A stretch of DNA of 19,575 nt from an uncultured Collinsella sp. (GTDB lineage Bacteria > Actinomycetota > Coriobacteriia > Coriobacteriales > Coriobacteriaceae): the NCBI GenBank assembly GCA_902493615.1, contig CABUQK010000024.1, positions 1 through 19,575 on the forward strand, in the 5' to 3' direction. The notes under the pieces were generated by a model. The model was not told the DNA's origin, did not search any database, and saw only the letters and a list, made by a program, of their open reading frames with translations. A program made the position numbers and the translations under genes. Positions 1 through 8,198 of the stretch are shown in pieces. How positions within the stretch are numbered: position 1 is the stretch's first letter; each line of letters starts with the position of its first letter.

Positions 1-3000
1 TGGAGGAGGCATCGGCCGCAACCGTGATCGCGCGTGGCTTGACCTCGAGCGTAACATCACCCTCGGCGGTCGCACCGTCAATCGTCACCTTGTAAGCAAC
101 GGTCAGCGTGCCAACGTCCTTGATCTTGGGGGCCTCGGGGGACCAGTTCTTGCCGTCGGTGCTGTACTGGGCCGTTGCGCCCTCGGGCAGGCTCGTCGCA
201 TCGACCGCGTGATACGCACCGTCGTACTCATCGGAATAGCCGACAATAGCGGCAGCCGGAATCTCGACTGCAGGCAACGCATGTCCACAGACTGTGCACT
301 GCTGATGCTTGAAGCCAGCCTCGGTTGCCGTGGGCGCCTTGCCGATGACCCACTCAAAGGCGTGCGAAGTCTCATCGATCTTCTCGCCGCAGGTGCACTG
401 ATGCCAGTGCGCGTTATCGTCGGAGAGCCACTTATCGTTCACGGCCTCGTGCTTGCGCACGCCCTCGACCGTGATGGCGGTATTCTCCTCGACATTGCTC
501 AGGGCGAACCTTCCGCCCTCGTTCTTCTCGAGAACCACGCCGTTCGCCTTGACGGCAAAGTCGTCGCCCGCGTAGTAGCCATCGGAGATCTTAACCGAGA
601 ACTCTACGCTTTCGTGCCACTGCAGCCTGTTCGGGCTATGCCACACTATCGAGCAGGCGTCATTTTTCTCGGAAAGACTGACGTTCAGGTACTTGCCCTT
701 GCCGACATGCACTTCCACAGGCGTGGACGGCATGTAATTATCGGTCTCGGCATACCAGACCTGGTAGTCGCCAGCGGCAAGATTCTCAATCTTACCGTCT
801 TCGGAAACCGTGGTCTCACCATCGGCGTCCCCGGCTTCGGTGCGGAACAGGCGGTAGGCGACGCCGCCGTGCGCGCCTTCAATCTTGCCGTCGCACTTGC
901 CACGGATGGTTTCGGCGGTAGCCTTCAGGCCCTGGGGCTTCTCCTGCTCGGCCTTATAAATCGTGTAGGTATACTCAAGGTTTTCGGTAGGAAGGGCATA
1001 GTTCTTGATGACCTCGGGGTCACCGACGAGGCCCGTCACCTTTGCCGGATAGCTACCGGCATCGATGCCCGTCGCGTTCTCAACCTCATAGGAAACCTTA
1101 CCCTCGTCGCCCTCGGCAACATTGCTGACCGTGACCTTGGGGCCCTGAGGCTTGCCGTTATAGGTATACGTTCCGACCGTCCAGCCAACACCAATCTGGC
1201 GCTTGGCGATCTCGAACGTGCCGGTCTGGAGCGTCGGAGCATAGTTCGCCCGCTGGATCTTGTCCCACTTGTCGCCGACCTTGCTTTCCTCGATCGTCAG
1301 CGTATAGGCGCCCACGTTCTCGCCAGTCTCACGGTGGATCTTGAACCAAGAGAGCGGGTGGCCCTGAACAATCGAGCCCTCGACGGCTTCGAGCTCAAAG
1401 GTTGGATCGTCGAGACCGTACATCTTCGAAGCGTCCTTGGGCTTCACCGTCACCGGACGGGGATCGACCTTAAGCTCGACCTCGCCCTTGCAGATGTCCC
1501 CAGACGTAAGGATCGCCTCAAACTCGACGGTCTTGGTACCGGCATCGCAGATGAGCGGAGACTCGTCACTCCACTTCTTCTCGCCCTTCTCGCGATACTT
1601 AATAGATGCAACAGTCTCGGTGTCAACCGTCACGCCGTGCCACTCGCCATCGTAGGTGCCCGAGTAGCCCTTGATGCCGAAGGCGGGGATCTCGACAGAC
1701 TCGCGCTCGTAGCCGCACGTCTTGCAGCGCTCATGCTTGGAACCGGGCTTATCAGCCCTAGCGGCCTGGTCGACGACCCACTCAAAGTCATGCTTTGCGC
1801 GGTCAACGTCCTCCTTGCCACAGGTGCAGGTGTTCCAGTGTTCGGCGTCGTCGTGCTTCCAACCGCTACCGTCGGCCTTCTTAGGGCCGTCCTTGACCTC
1901 AACCGTCAGGGCCTCGGAGGCGCTATGGTTACGGTCGGCCTTAAGGCGAACGCTGTATTTGCCAGCGGCGAGGCCCTTAACCGACGTCTCGCCTTCGGCA
2001 ATCCGCTGATAGTCGCTGGCAACCTCGGCTTTCCACTCGTAGGTGTTATCAATCCCGTCGATGCTGCCATCCGCCAAGGCATGCCCGGTCGCGGCCGTCG
2101 TCTTAACGTCCTTGGGAGCGGCCTGATCGGCGGGAGCGATCTTAATCTTAAGCTCGCCCTCCACCGGCACGTAGTCGGGTGCGGTAATACGGTACTTAAT
2201 TATCTCGGCACACACGTTGTCATAGACATCGCGCGTGACATTGGTATAGGAGGGGATTCGGTCTTCGTACAGCAAGCCACCATCGACGCTATATTCGATC
2301 TGCATGCCCTCGGGGGCGTTGTCGACCGTCACCGACGGCGAGCGAGCCTTGCCATCATAGGTGCCGTCAAAGCCCTTGGCCTGAACATTCTCGAACTGCG
2401 TGCCGTAGATGCTCCAGTAGAAAAACTTGCAGGAGTAAATTGACTCGTAGGATGCGAAGTTTCCCAGGCCCCAGAGCTGGCTCCGGTACGCACCTGGATC
2501 TTTCTCCGAAACCGATTCGCCCCAAGCGAGACGTTCGAAATCGACGCCCTCTTTAAGCTCAATCCATTCGTCACCAAGCTTATACGTCACCTTAATGCGA
2601 GGCGTTATCTCCTCACCCGTCCACTTATAAGACGGAACGTCGTTGAGCACGTCACCGTTGCTGAACCTGACGTTATCCTTCAGCTTGTCGTAGCCAATGA
2701 TTTCGACCTTGCAAAGATCCTTGCGGTTGGAGTCCTTCTCCGCAAGCGAGGCAGGGTTGATCTTGAACACGCGCTCGAGCGTAACATCGTTCTGCCCCTC
2801 GACGGCAACCGTCGCCACCACGCGATAGGTGCCCGCATCGCACGGCTGCGACCCTTCCATCTCGATGCCCACGGTGTCATTCTCATCAGCGCAACGGTAA
2901 AAGCGTGCGCTCACAATCTTTACCTTGCCCTGGGCCACAGCGTTGTCCTTTTGAGACGGCTTAGTCGTAGCAAGCACGGCGTCGCGCTGTTTGCCGTTGT

Positions 3001-4642
3001 AGGTAAAGCTCAGGTCGCCTCTCTTGGACGACATCAGCGAGATCGTCTCGCCGTCCCTGGAGTAGACACAGTGTGAGGCCTCATACTGTCCGTTGCACGT
3101 AGCCGCGATGCTGTACCCATCCTTGTTGGCGGAATAGGTCCACTCGTGCTCGTGCTTGCGATGGATGACCTTGACCTCGCCACCGGCAACGTCGTATGCA
3201 AGGTCGGCGTTGGCAAGCTTGAGCCTGCTCGCGAGATCCTCCTGCGAAAGATCGCTCGTGCCAAGGTTCACATAATCATAGTAGTAGTACTGCTTATTGG
3301 ATTCGGAATCGAACTTGGAATCGTCGACAGACAGGGCAGTTTCGCCCGTAAAAGACTTATCGACATGAACCTTACCGTAGCTGCCGACATCGGACGCATC
3401 GACACCCTTCGCCTTGGCCGTAGTGACCTTCGTGTTGCCGGCGAGCGTCACAGAGCCAAGGGCATAAATTGCGCAGCGCTTCTCGTCCTGACCGCTTATG
3501 TCGCGACCGTTGAAATAATCAGAGGGGAACACGAACGAATCGTCGATAACCGTACCGTTTACGGTACACGACGCATCCTTTGCCACCGCAATGGCACTCG
3601 TCATGTGCATCTGATATTGAATATCCCACACCTTGAACATATAAGAGCAGGGTCCATTCCATGACGTGTTATTTGTTGAACGAATGCTGCAGTTATTCAG
3701 GACGACTTCAGCATTTTTGACGCCAATATTGCCCGCATGCACATGACCGCTCTCAACCTTCATCTCGTCGCATGCAATCATTCCTTGACTGTTGTTTTCG
3801 AACGTACAGCCGTTCAACGTAACTTTTGGAGTCTTCGACCGCCCGACCACGCTCAAGGTGCCGACGCAGTCATCACTATTATTTTTAAACGTGCAGTTGA
3901 CAAACGTTGCATCCACCGCGACCTGGCTGCCTCTGATAGTCACAGGCGCCGGCGAGGCTTCGTAAATTTCATTACCCTGGTCAACCTTGAATGCGTTGTT
4001 CTTGCAGCATTTCCAACCGCTGACATTCACGTTCGTGAAGCTGGCCGTCTCCCCCGCACCCATAGTTCCATAGAGCGTGATTGCCCGAACGGTATCTTTG
4101 TTATCGGTCCTTGAAACAAGCTTGAGGTTTTTCACGGAAAGGTTGAGGCTCTTGCCCGTATTCGGCTTATCGACACCTCCACGCGCTTCGTAATCGTTGC
4201 TATCGCTCAAAAACGTTTTTCCATCGCAGCGGACCTCGGTCGAGGTGCCTGAATCGCCGATGAACTCGACATAACCGCCCTTAAGCACAAAGAGGGGGTG
4301 CTGCGAATACGTAAGGTCGCGCTTAACGGTCAGCGGACCGCCCAGAGACGAGCTATCGGTGAAATATAGGCGGGTCGGATTCTCCTTGGTGCCGCCCTCG
4401 ACCTCATAGTGGTCGATATCAACCGTACCGGCAAACCGATAGTCTTTGCCGCCGGAAAGTTGGATTACATCACTTTCGCCATACGAAAGCTCGCTTTTCA
4501 GGTGCGTCGGTTTGATCGCGCCCTGCGGATACGCCTCCGCTACCGTAGGCGTGGCGAGCGTCGTCACCGCACTCCCAAGCGCCAGCGCTGCAGCCAGCAC
4601 GCAAGCAGCAAGTCTGCGCATCCCCATCTTCTTCTCCCTCAT
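1..4642 (-). CDS. Giant secreted modular surface protein (adhesin-like), 3' end cut by window edge
   Basis: The minus-strand frame is open from the ATG at 4642 to the window edge: 1547 codons with no stop. An AGGGGAG site lies five bases upstream. Residues 1-37 form a signal peptide (basic start, hydrophobic core, AEA cleavage site before YPQ). Residues about 60-400 resemble a right-handed parallel beta-helix, with short turns such as VTLNGCTFENN and VVLNNCSIRS. After that come Ig-like modules beginning G(F/Y)xxxYDG near residues 757, 995 and 1466, an MBG-type domain near 1060-1145 with a second one starting at the edge, and two CxxC zinc-ribbon-like repeats near 925-990 and 1400-1460 (HWNTCTCG...CKTCG and HWHQCTCG...CTVCG). 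Such architectures occur in cell-surface adhesins of gut Firmicutes and Actinobacteria. A role in binding host or mucin glycans is inference. The wall anchor, if any, lies outside the window. Confidence 0.88.
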   Translation of the reverse strand, partial: MREKKMGMRRLAACVLAAALALGSAVTTLATPTVAEAYPQGAIKPTHLKSELSYGESDVIQLSGGKDYRFAGTVDIDHYEVEGGTKENPTRLYFTDSSSLGGPLTVKRDLTYSQHPLFVLKGGYVEFIGDSGTSTEVRCDGKTFLSDSNDYEARGGVDKPNTGKSLNLSVKNLKLVSRTDNKDTVRAITLYGTMGAGETASFTNVNVSGWKCCKNNAFKVDQGNEIYEASPAPVTIRGSQVAVDATFVNCTFKNNSDDCVGTLSVVGRSKTPKVTLNGCTFENNSQGMIACDEMKVESGHVHAGNIGVKNAEVVLNNCSIRSTNNTSWNGPCSYMFKVWDIQYQMHMTSAIAVAKDASCTVNGTVIDDSFVFPSDYFNGRDISGQDEKRCAIYALGSVTLAGNTKVTTAKAKGVDASDVGSYGKVHVDKSFTGETALSVDDSKFDSESNKQYYYYDYVNLGTSDLSQEDLASRLKLANADLAYDVAGGEVKVIHRKHEHEWTYSANKDGYSIAATCNGQYEASHCVYSRDGETISLMSSKRGDLSFTYNGKQRDAVLATTKPSQKDNAVAQGKVKIVSARFYRCADENDTVGIEMEGSQPCDAGTYRVVATVAVEGQNDVTLERVFKINPASLAEKDSNRKDLCKVEIIGYDKLKDNVRFSNGDVLNDVPSYKWTGEEITPRIKVTYKLGDEWIELKEGVDFERLAWGESVSEKDPGAYRSQLWGLGNFASYESIYSCKFFYWSIYGTQFENVQAKGFDGTYDGKARSPSVTVDNAPEGMQIEYSVDGGLLYEDRIPSYTNVTRDVYDNVCAEIIKYRITAPDYVPVEGELKIKIAPADQAAPKDVKTTAATGHALADGSIDGIDNTYEWKAEVASDYQRIAEGETSVKGLAAGKYSVRLKADRNHSASEALTVEVKDGPKKADGSGWKHDDAEHWNTCTCGKEDVDRAKHDFEWVVDQAARADKPGSKHERCKTCGYERESVEIPAFGIKGYSGTYDGEWHGVTVDTETVASIKYREKGEKKWSDESPLICDAGTKTVEFEAILTSGDICKGEVELKVDPRPVTVKPKDASKMYGLDDPTFELEAVEGSIVQGHPLSWFKIHRETGENVGAYTLTIEESKVGDKWDKIQRANYAPTLQTGTFEIAKRQIGVGWTVGTYTYNGKPQGPKVTVSNVAEGDEGKVSYEVENATGIDAGSYPAKVTGLVGDPEVIKNYALPTENLEYTYTIYKAEQEKPQGLKATAETIRGKCDGKIEGAHGGVAYRLFRTEAGDADGETTVSEDGKIENLAAGDYQVWYAETDNYMPSTPVEVHVGKGKYLNVSLSEKNDACSIVWHSPNRLQWHESVEFSVKISDGYYAGDDFAVKANGVVLEKNEGGRFALSNVEENTAITVEGVRKHEAVNDKWLSDDNAHWHQCTCGEKIDETSHAFEWVIGKAPTATEAGFKHQQCTVCGHALPAVEIPAAAIVGYSDEYDGAYHAVDATSLPEGATAQYSTDGKNWSPEAPKIKDVGTLTVAYKVTIDGATAEGDVTLEVKPRAITVAADASS

Positions 4643-4733
4643 CACAGCTCCCCTTACCCCTATGCTTTCGCAATGCTCGTTATCTCTTGGCGCCGGCGGC
4701 CGGCATGATTCCCCGTCCGACCGCCGGCATCGA

Positions 4734-4739
4734 TTGACA
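4734..4739 (+). promoter_or_regulatory. Candidate -35 box (TTGACA) before the two-component operon
   Basis: This is a perfect TTGACA match in the 242-bp divergent region between the surface protein and the response regulator. The best -10 candidate is TATTTT, only 15 bases downstream, so the promoter assignment is weak. The rest of the divergent region (4643-4884) shows GC-rich repeats of GCCGGCAT near 4700-4730 and no clear LytTR-type direct repeats. Confidence 0.3.
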
Positions 4740-4748
4740 TGTTTATCC

Positions 4749-4874
4749 ATGGATTATTTTGCTGCTGCACTTTCTAACGCCCTGCCGCTTGGCGCGAGTT
4801 GCACGTCGTGGGGCGCAAACGGGGCACACCTCAGCGGGCGGCGCGCACCCAATGTGGCAAAATCGAACTACTAA
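4749..4874 (+). CDS. Possible 41-residue small ORF just upstream of the response regulator (doubtful)
   Basis: An ATG frame of 41 codons ends in a TAA that abuts the Shine-Dalgarno site of the response regulator. The product starts MDYFAAALSNALPLG, carries a single Cys (GASCTSWG) and has a basic tail. There is no ribosome site before the ATG, and a TTGACA at 4734-4739 suggests the ATG lies inside a promoter. A peptide gene here would make sense beside an Agr-like sensor, but nothing beyond position supports it. It is probably not translated. Confidence 0.15.
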   Translation: MDYFAAALSNALPLGASCTSWGANGAHLSGRRAPNVAKSNY

Positions 4875-4884
4875 GGGGGCCCGA

Positions 4885-5607
4885 ATGCTCAAGATTATCG
4901 CCTGCGACGACGACGTCGCTTTTCTAGATAGACTGCACCGGATGATCGACCGCTGGTCGACCGAGACGGGCACGACGGTCGACGTTGCGCTCGTCACGTG
5001 CGGCGAGGACCTGCTGGCCCGCCATGCCGCATCGCGCGCCGACATCATTCTGCTCGACATGATCATGCCGCTCGTCAACGGCATGGACACCGCGCGGGAG
5101 CTGCGCCAATCCGACACCGCCGTGCGCCTGGTATTCCTCACCTCGTCGCCCGAGTTCGCGCTGGAGTCCTATGAGGTCCGCGCCTTCGACTACCTGCTCA
5201 AGCCCGTAGCGTACGAACGCCTGGCGCAACTGCTCGACGAGCTTTCGAGCATGCGACCCGCCGCGACCGATGAGCTCGTGACCAAAACGTCCTTTGGCTA
5301 CCATGCCCTACGCTTGTCCGATATCGAATACGCCGAGGCCCGCAACAAGCACGTGGTATTCCACCTGCGCGACGGGCGCGATATCGAGGCGCTCGAGCCG
5401 TTCCGCAACATCGAGGACCAGCTAGCCAAAAACGCGAGCTTCTTTAAGTGTCACCGCAGCTACCAGGTCAACCTACGCAATATCGACCACTTCAACCGTA
5501 CGGATATCGTCATGCGCTCGGGCGCGTGCATCCCGCTGGCGCGCAGCTGCAAGCAGGGTTTCCAGGATGCCTACTTTGCGGCACGGTTCGAGGGCGGGAG
5601 GCGCTAA
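4885..5607 (+). CDS. LytTR-family response regulator (AgrA/LytR type)
   Basis: This is a cytoplasmic DNA-binding response regulator of 240 residues, the usual size for the family. The receiver domain spans residues 1-120: acidic pocket D8-D10, phospho-acceptor D58 in IILLDMIMP, switch T86/S87 and conserved K106-P107. A LytTR DNA-binding domain follows at about 140-235 (FFKCHRSYQVNLRNI). The ATG at 4885 is chosen because AAGGGGG lies five bases upstream and the protein then begins directly with the receiver strand MLKIIACDDD; the frame is open further upstream but without homology. Its stop overlaps the start of the sensor kinase (TAATG), so the two are co-translated. It is divergent from the giant surface protein, which is the obvious candidate target, although no binding repeats were identified. 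Confidence 0.93.
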   Translation: MLKIIACDDDVAFLDRLHRMIDRWSTETGTTVDVALVTCGEDLLARHAASRADIILLDMIMPLVNGMDTARELRQSDTAVRLVFLTSSPEFALESYEVRAFDYLLKPVAYERLAQLLDELSSMRPAATDELVTKTSFGYHALRLSDIEYAEARNKHVVFHLRDGRDIEALEPFRNIEDQLAKNASFFKCHRSYQVNLRNIDHFNRTDIVMRSGACIPLARSCKQGFQDAYFAARFEGGRR

Positions 5608-6884
5608 TGCTCCCCACGGCCGAGATGATACTTTGGGCCATCCACCACGCAACGACCCTACTTTTTGGCGTTTTTGCCTCGGCGGCGCTCTGCGGCATCG
5701 AGATCAACCGGCGTCATGCACTTGAGCTGGTGATGGTCAGCGCCGTAACCGGATGCACATTCGGCCTCGCCAATGCCGTCGGCGGCGAGCTTTTCGCCCG
5801 TCAGGCATATCCGCTCGTCGTGCATCTGCCGCTCGTCATCTATCTGTGCGCGCGCTATCGCCTTAGCCCGCTGCTCGTTATGCTGGGCGTCACCAGTGCT
5901 TATCTGAGCTGCCAGTTCAGCAACTGGATGGGCATCGCCGCGCTCGCCGCCACCGACTCGCAAATCGCGTACTACGTGGCACGCATTATCACCACGGCCG
6001 TCGTCTTTGCGATCCTGCTGCATTGGGCAAGCGACATCGGTCCGCGCCTGGCGGTCAAAAGCCCTACCGAGCTCGAGATTCTGCTCATCCTGCCGCTCGT
6101 CTACTACATCTTTGACTACGCCACCAACGTCTACACCACGCTCTTCCACTCGGGTTCCGTGGTGACGGTTGAGTTTTTGGCGTTTGCGCTTTGCGCGTTC
6201 TACCTTATGTTTCTTGCTGTGTATCTGCGTGAATACGAGGCGAAGGAAATCGCCGAGCGCGAGCGCTGGATGCTCGCGACCCGCGACAGCGCGGCCATCA
6301 AGGAGCTCGAGGCTTGGCGCCAATCTGGACGTGAGCTTTCGGTCCTCCGCCATGACATGCGGCACTTCCTGCGCGGCCTTGCGGCTTTGATCGAGGAGGG
6401 CCACATCGACGAGGCGCTCGAGCACATCGACGAGCTCTGCGAGACGAACGACCGCACCGCTGTGCGCCGCTACTGCGCCAACGACACGGTCAATATCGTG
6501 CTTTCGTCATTTAGCTCCGATATCAACCGAAACGGCATCACCGCCGATTTGCGCGCCGCCGTGCCCGAGAGCGTCCACGTAGCCGACGTCGATCTGTTTA
6601 GTGTGCTCTCTAACGCCCTGGACAATGCCATCGTCGCCGCAAGCGCCGCTCCCCAAGGAAAGCGATTTGTCGATCTGGACCTGCGTTGCGAGGACGGGCA
6701 ACTGCTACTTTTGGTCTCCAACACGTTTGGGCGCCCGCCGCGCATGGTCGACGGCATGCCCGTAGCCGGACACACCGGACACGGCTTTGGAACCAAGAGC
6801 ATTAAGCTTGCCGTCGAGCGCATGAACGGCAACTGCCAGTTCCGCATCAACGGCGACCGGTTTGAACTGCGCGCCGTGATGTAG
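5607..6884 (+). CDS. GHKL-domain sensor histidine kinase (AgrC-like, HPK10 type)
   Basis: This is a membrane sensor kinase of 425 residues that should phosphorylate the regulator encoded just before it. The first 207 residues hold six or seven hydrophobic segments (roughly 7-29, 36-58, 68-83, 86-104, 120-140, 155-172, 184-207) with no recognisable extracellular domain, which is the AgrC/ComD topology. A helical linker follows, then the phospho-acceptor H249 in LRHDMRHF, the N box (N336, N340 in LSNALDN) and the glycine-rich ATP-lid motif GHGFGTKSI at 391-399. The ATG at 5607 overlaps the regulator's TAA by one base and has GGGAG at 5596-5600. The ligand is unknown. Peptide sensing is what this topology usually implies, but no agrB or agrD gene is in the window. 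Confidence 0.92.
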   Translation: MLPTAEMILWAIHHATTLLFGVFASAALCGIEINRRHALELVMVSAVTGCTFGLANAVGGELFARQAYPLVVHLPLVIYLCARYRLSPLLVMLGVTSAYLSCQFSNWMGIAALAATDSQIAYYVARIITTAVVFAILLHWASDIGPRLAVKSPTELEILLILPLVYYIFDYATNVYTTLFHSGSVVTVEFLAFALCAFYLMFLAVYLREYEAKEIAERERWMLATRDSAAIKELEAWRQSGRELSVLRHDMRHFLRGLAALIEEGHIDEALEHIDELCETNDRTAVRRYCANDTVNIVLSSFSSDINRNGITADLRAAVPESVHVADVDLFSVLSNALDNAIVAASAAPQGKRFVDLDLRCEDGQLLLLVSNTFGRPPRMVDGMPVAGHTGHGFGTKSIKLAVERMNGNCQFRINGDRFELRAVM

Positions 6885-6889
6885 GGACG

Positions 6890-6934
6890 CGACAGGCCGG
6901 CAGCCGCGTTCGACCCGCTGGGGCTGCCCTGTCG
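6890..6934. terminator. Hairpin between convergent genes (probable shared terminator)
   Basis: CGACAG-(gcc bulge)-GGCAGCC pairs with GGCTGCC-CTGTCG, a 13-bp bulged stem with a 16-base loop. It sits between the sensor kinase stop (6884) and the stop of the convergent gene (6946). There is no T-run on either strand, so it is a structural barrier rather than a classic intrinsic terminator. Confidence 0.5.
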
Positions 6935-6945
6935 GCGCCGGACCG

Positions 6946-7521
6946 CTACAGCGGCGCGGCTGCCGGAGTCAGCTGCTTGATGTATGCCCACATGCGCTGC
7001 TTGGCGGCTTTGTCAGTAAGCGCCGCCTCAAAACCGTCGAGCGCGAGCACGCGACGACCCTGCACATGGGCGACCAAGCCGGGCTTGAGCATGGCGGTAT
7101 CAAAGTCGTCAATTGCCACGAGCATGTCGGCATAGGTCTCGCGCATGGTATCGGCCGCGCGATCGTCCAACAGCAAGACCGCCTCGGGGTCCAAAGCCTC
7201 GAGCGCCTCGCGGAACAGCTCGCACGGCAGGCCCTCGCCCGTCGCGACCGCCCCATCGCCCGCGCCGGCAACACTTGCCAGCACGCAAAAATCCTCTGGC
7301 GCGTAGCCGATGGCACCGAGCGCCTTGCGCAGCGCGGCACCGTCCGGACCGGCAGCCAGCTCGCCGCCCGCACGCTCGGCATCGTCTAAATCACCTTTTA
7401 CCAGCACAATCGGCGAGCACGCGTTGCCTGCGATACGCACGCCGCGACCCGCGAGCGATGCGAGTTCCTGCTCGGTCGCCTGGGCGATGGCTTCTTTTTT
7501 CTGGCTTTGTGACGTGGACAT
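6946..7521 (-). CDS. Degenerate uracil-DNA-glycosylase-fold protein, probably not catalytic
   Basis: This is a protein of 191 residues, close to the 190-230 typical of family-4 UDGs. From memory of the family consensus, residues 38-67 (IVLVKGDLDDAE...GPDGAALRKAL) align without gaps to the UDG-4 start region VGEAPG...GxPFVGPAGxLLdkaL. Residues 100-120 (CELFREALEALDPEAVLLLD) align to the CrpfLexqLexLrPrvIvaLG segment, and the end (LTDKAAKQRMWAYIKQL) to the C-terminal LrnPalKrxxWeDL helix. The catalytic motifs are replaced: GEAPG by KGDLD, the TNxVKCRPP loop by LASVAGAGD, and the HPS/HPA loop by LDGFEA. Only one of the four Fe-S cysteines aligns (C100). The start at 7521 has GGAGAG upstream and a TATAAT at 7550-7555. 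Uracil excision seems unlikely; the function is unknown. Confidence 0.6.
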   Translation of the reverse strand: MSTSQSQKKEAIAQATEQELASLAGRGVRIAGNACSPIVLVKGDLDDAERAGGELAAGPDGAALRKALGAIGYAPEDFCVLASVAGAGDGAVATGEGLPCELFREALEALDPEAVLLLDDRAADTMRETYADMLVAIDDFDTAMLKPGLVAHVQGRRVLALDGFEAALTDKAAKQRMWAYIKQLTPAAAPL

Positions 7522-7549
7522 GCGCTCTCCAATCGTTTACGTGCCCACC

Positions 7550-7555
7550 ATTATA
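7550..7555 (-). promoter_or_regulatory. -10 box of the UDG-like gene
   Basis: A perfect TATAAT on the minus strand, 29 bases before the ATG at 7521. No good -35 box is visible. It lies 43 bases from the -10 candidate of the divergent thioredoxin gene, so the two promoters are back to back. Confidence 0.5.
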
Positions 7556-7597
7556 TAAAAGAGCCGACCGCGAGTGGTTGCATTGCGGGCCGTTGGG

Positions 7598-7603
7598 TAT
7601 AAG
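7598..7603 (+). promoter_or_regulatory. -10 box of trxA
   Basis: TATAAG about 55 bases before the trxA start. The -35 region is weak (TGGTTG at a 17-base spacing). Between it and the ribosome site lies a perfect 7-bp hairpin, ACGCGGC-cga-GCCGCGT (7623-7639), which would form in the 5' leader of the mRNA. Confidence 0.4.
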
Positions 7604-7657
7604 CACGGTCGTACTGAGTTTTACGCGGCCGAGCCGCGTCGCACTATGGAGGTCACC

Positions 7658-7978
7658 ATGGCTGACATTAAGCAGATTACCCCCGAGAACTTCGATTCCG
7701 TCGTTAACGGCAGCCTTCCCGTGCTGGTTGATTTTTGGGCACCGTGGTGCGGTCCCTGCCGTTCGCTCTCGCCCATCGTTGACGAAGTGGCCGACGAGCT
7801 GGCCGGCAAGCTTGCCGTCGCCAAATGCAACGTCGACGACAATCAGGACCTGGCCATGAAGTTTGGCGTTATGAGCATCCCCACGCTGGTTGTCTTTAAG
7901 AACGGCGAGGAAATCGACCGCTCCGTTGGCGCGCTGCCCAAGGCCAGACTGCAGGCGCTGCTTGAGAAGCACCTGTAA
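7658..7978 (+). CDS. trxA: Thioredoxin
   Basis: This is a cytoplasmic disulfide reductase of 106 residues, a standard thioredoxin length. It has the redox motif W30-C31-G-P-C34, the DFWAPWCGPC active-site strand and the cis-proline P75 in MSIPTLVVF. It reduces protein disulfides and is recharged by thioredoxin reductase, which is not in the window. The ATG at 7658 is preferred over one at 7646 because GGAGG (7648-7652) sits five bases upstream of it and overlaps the earlier ATG. The gene is monocistronic: its own promoter region and leader hairpin precede it, and a hairpin plus a strong intrinsic terminator follow. Confidence 0.96.
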   Translation: MADIKQITPENFDSVVNGSLPVLVDFWAPWCGPCRSLSPIVDEVADELAGKLAVAKCNVDDNQDLAMKFGVMSIPTLVVFKNGEEIDRSVGALPKARLQALLEKHL

Positions 7979-8003
7979 TACGCCGGTCATGTGCTGCCGT
8001 CCA

Positions 8004-8024
8004 TGAGCGGTTTTGCGCCGCTCA
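8004..8024 (+). other. Hairpin in the trxA 3' region
   Basis: TGAGCGG-ttttgcg-CCGCTCA is a perfect 7-bp stem 26 bases after the trxA stop. It has no T-run, and a stronger terminator lies further on. It may protect the mRNA 3' end or be an independent structure. Confidence 0.35.
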
Positions 8025-8089
8025 CCGGAGAGCCGGGTGCTGCGCCCGCGACCACGGATAGTATGGTAATCACAAACAGCCCCCAGTGA

Positions 8090-8126
8090 ACGGGTGCGGG
8101 TCGGACGGACTCGCACCCGTTTTCTT
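8090..8126 (+). terminator. Intrinsic terminator after trxA
   Basis: ACGGGTGCG pairs perfectly with CGCACCCGT (9 bp, 13-base loop), followed directly by TTTCTT. This separates trxA from the nikR-hyp cluster. It is 112 bases past the trxA stop, leaving a rather long 3' untranslated stretch that contains no open frame of note. Confidence 0.8.
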
Positions 8127-8198
8127 ATGCGGCGATGCGCAAAGCGGGCGTAGTAGAATCTGAACCACTGATTAGACCCGTACAAAAGGAGACTTTCC

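Noticed and set aside
209..2443. Plus-strand open frame of 744 codons
   Set aside because: It lies antisense to the surface-protein gene, has no ribosome site or recognisable domain, and its long openness follows from the GC-rich codon pattern of the true minus-strand frame.
3146..4708. Plus-strand open frames of 172, 125 and 99 codons
   Set aside because: They are antisense to the beta-helix part of the surface protein, without domains or ribosome sites.
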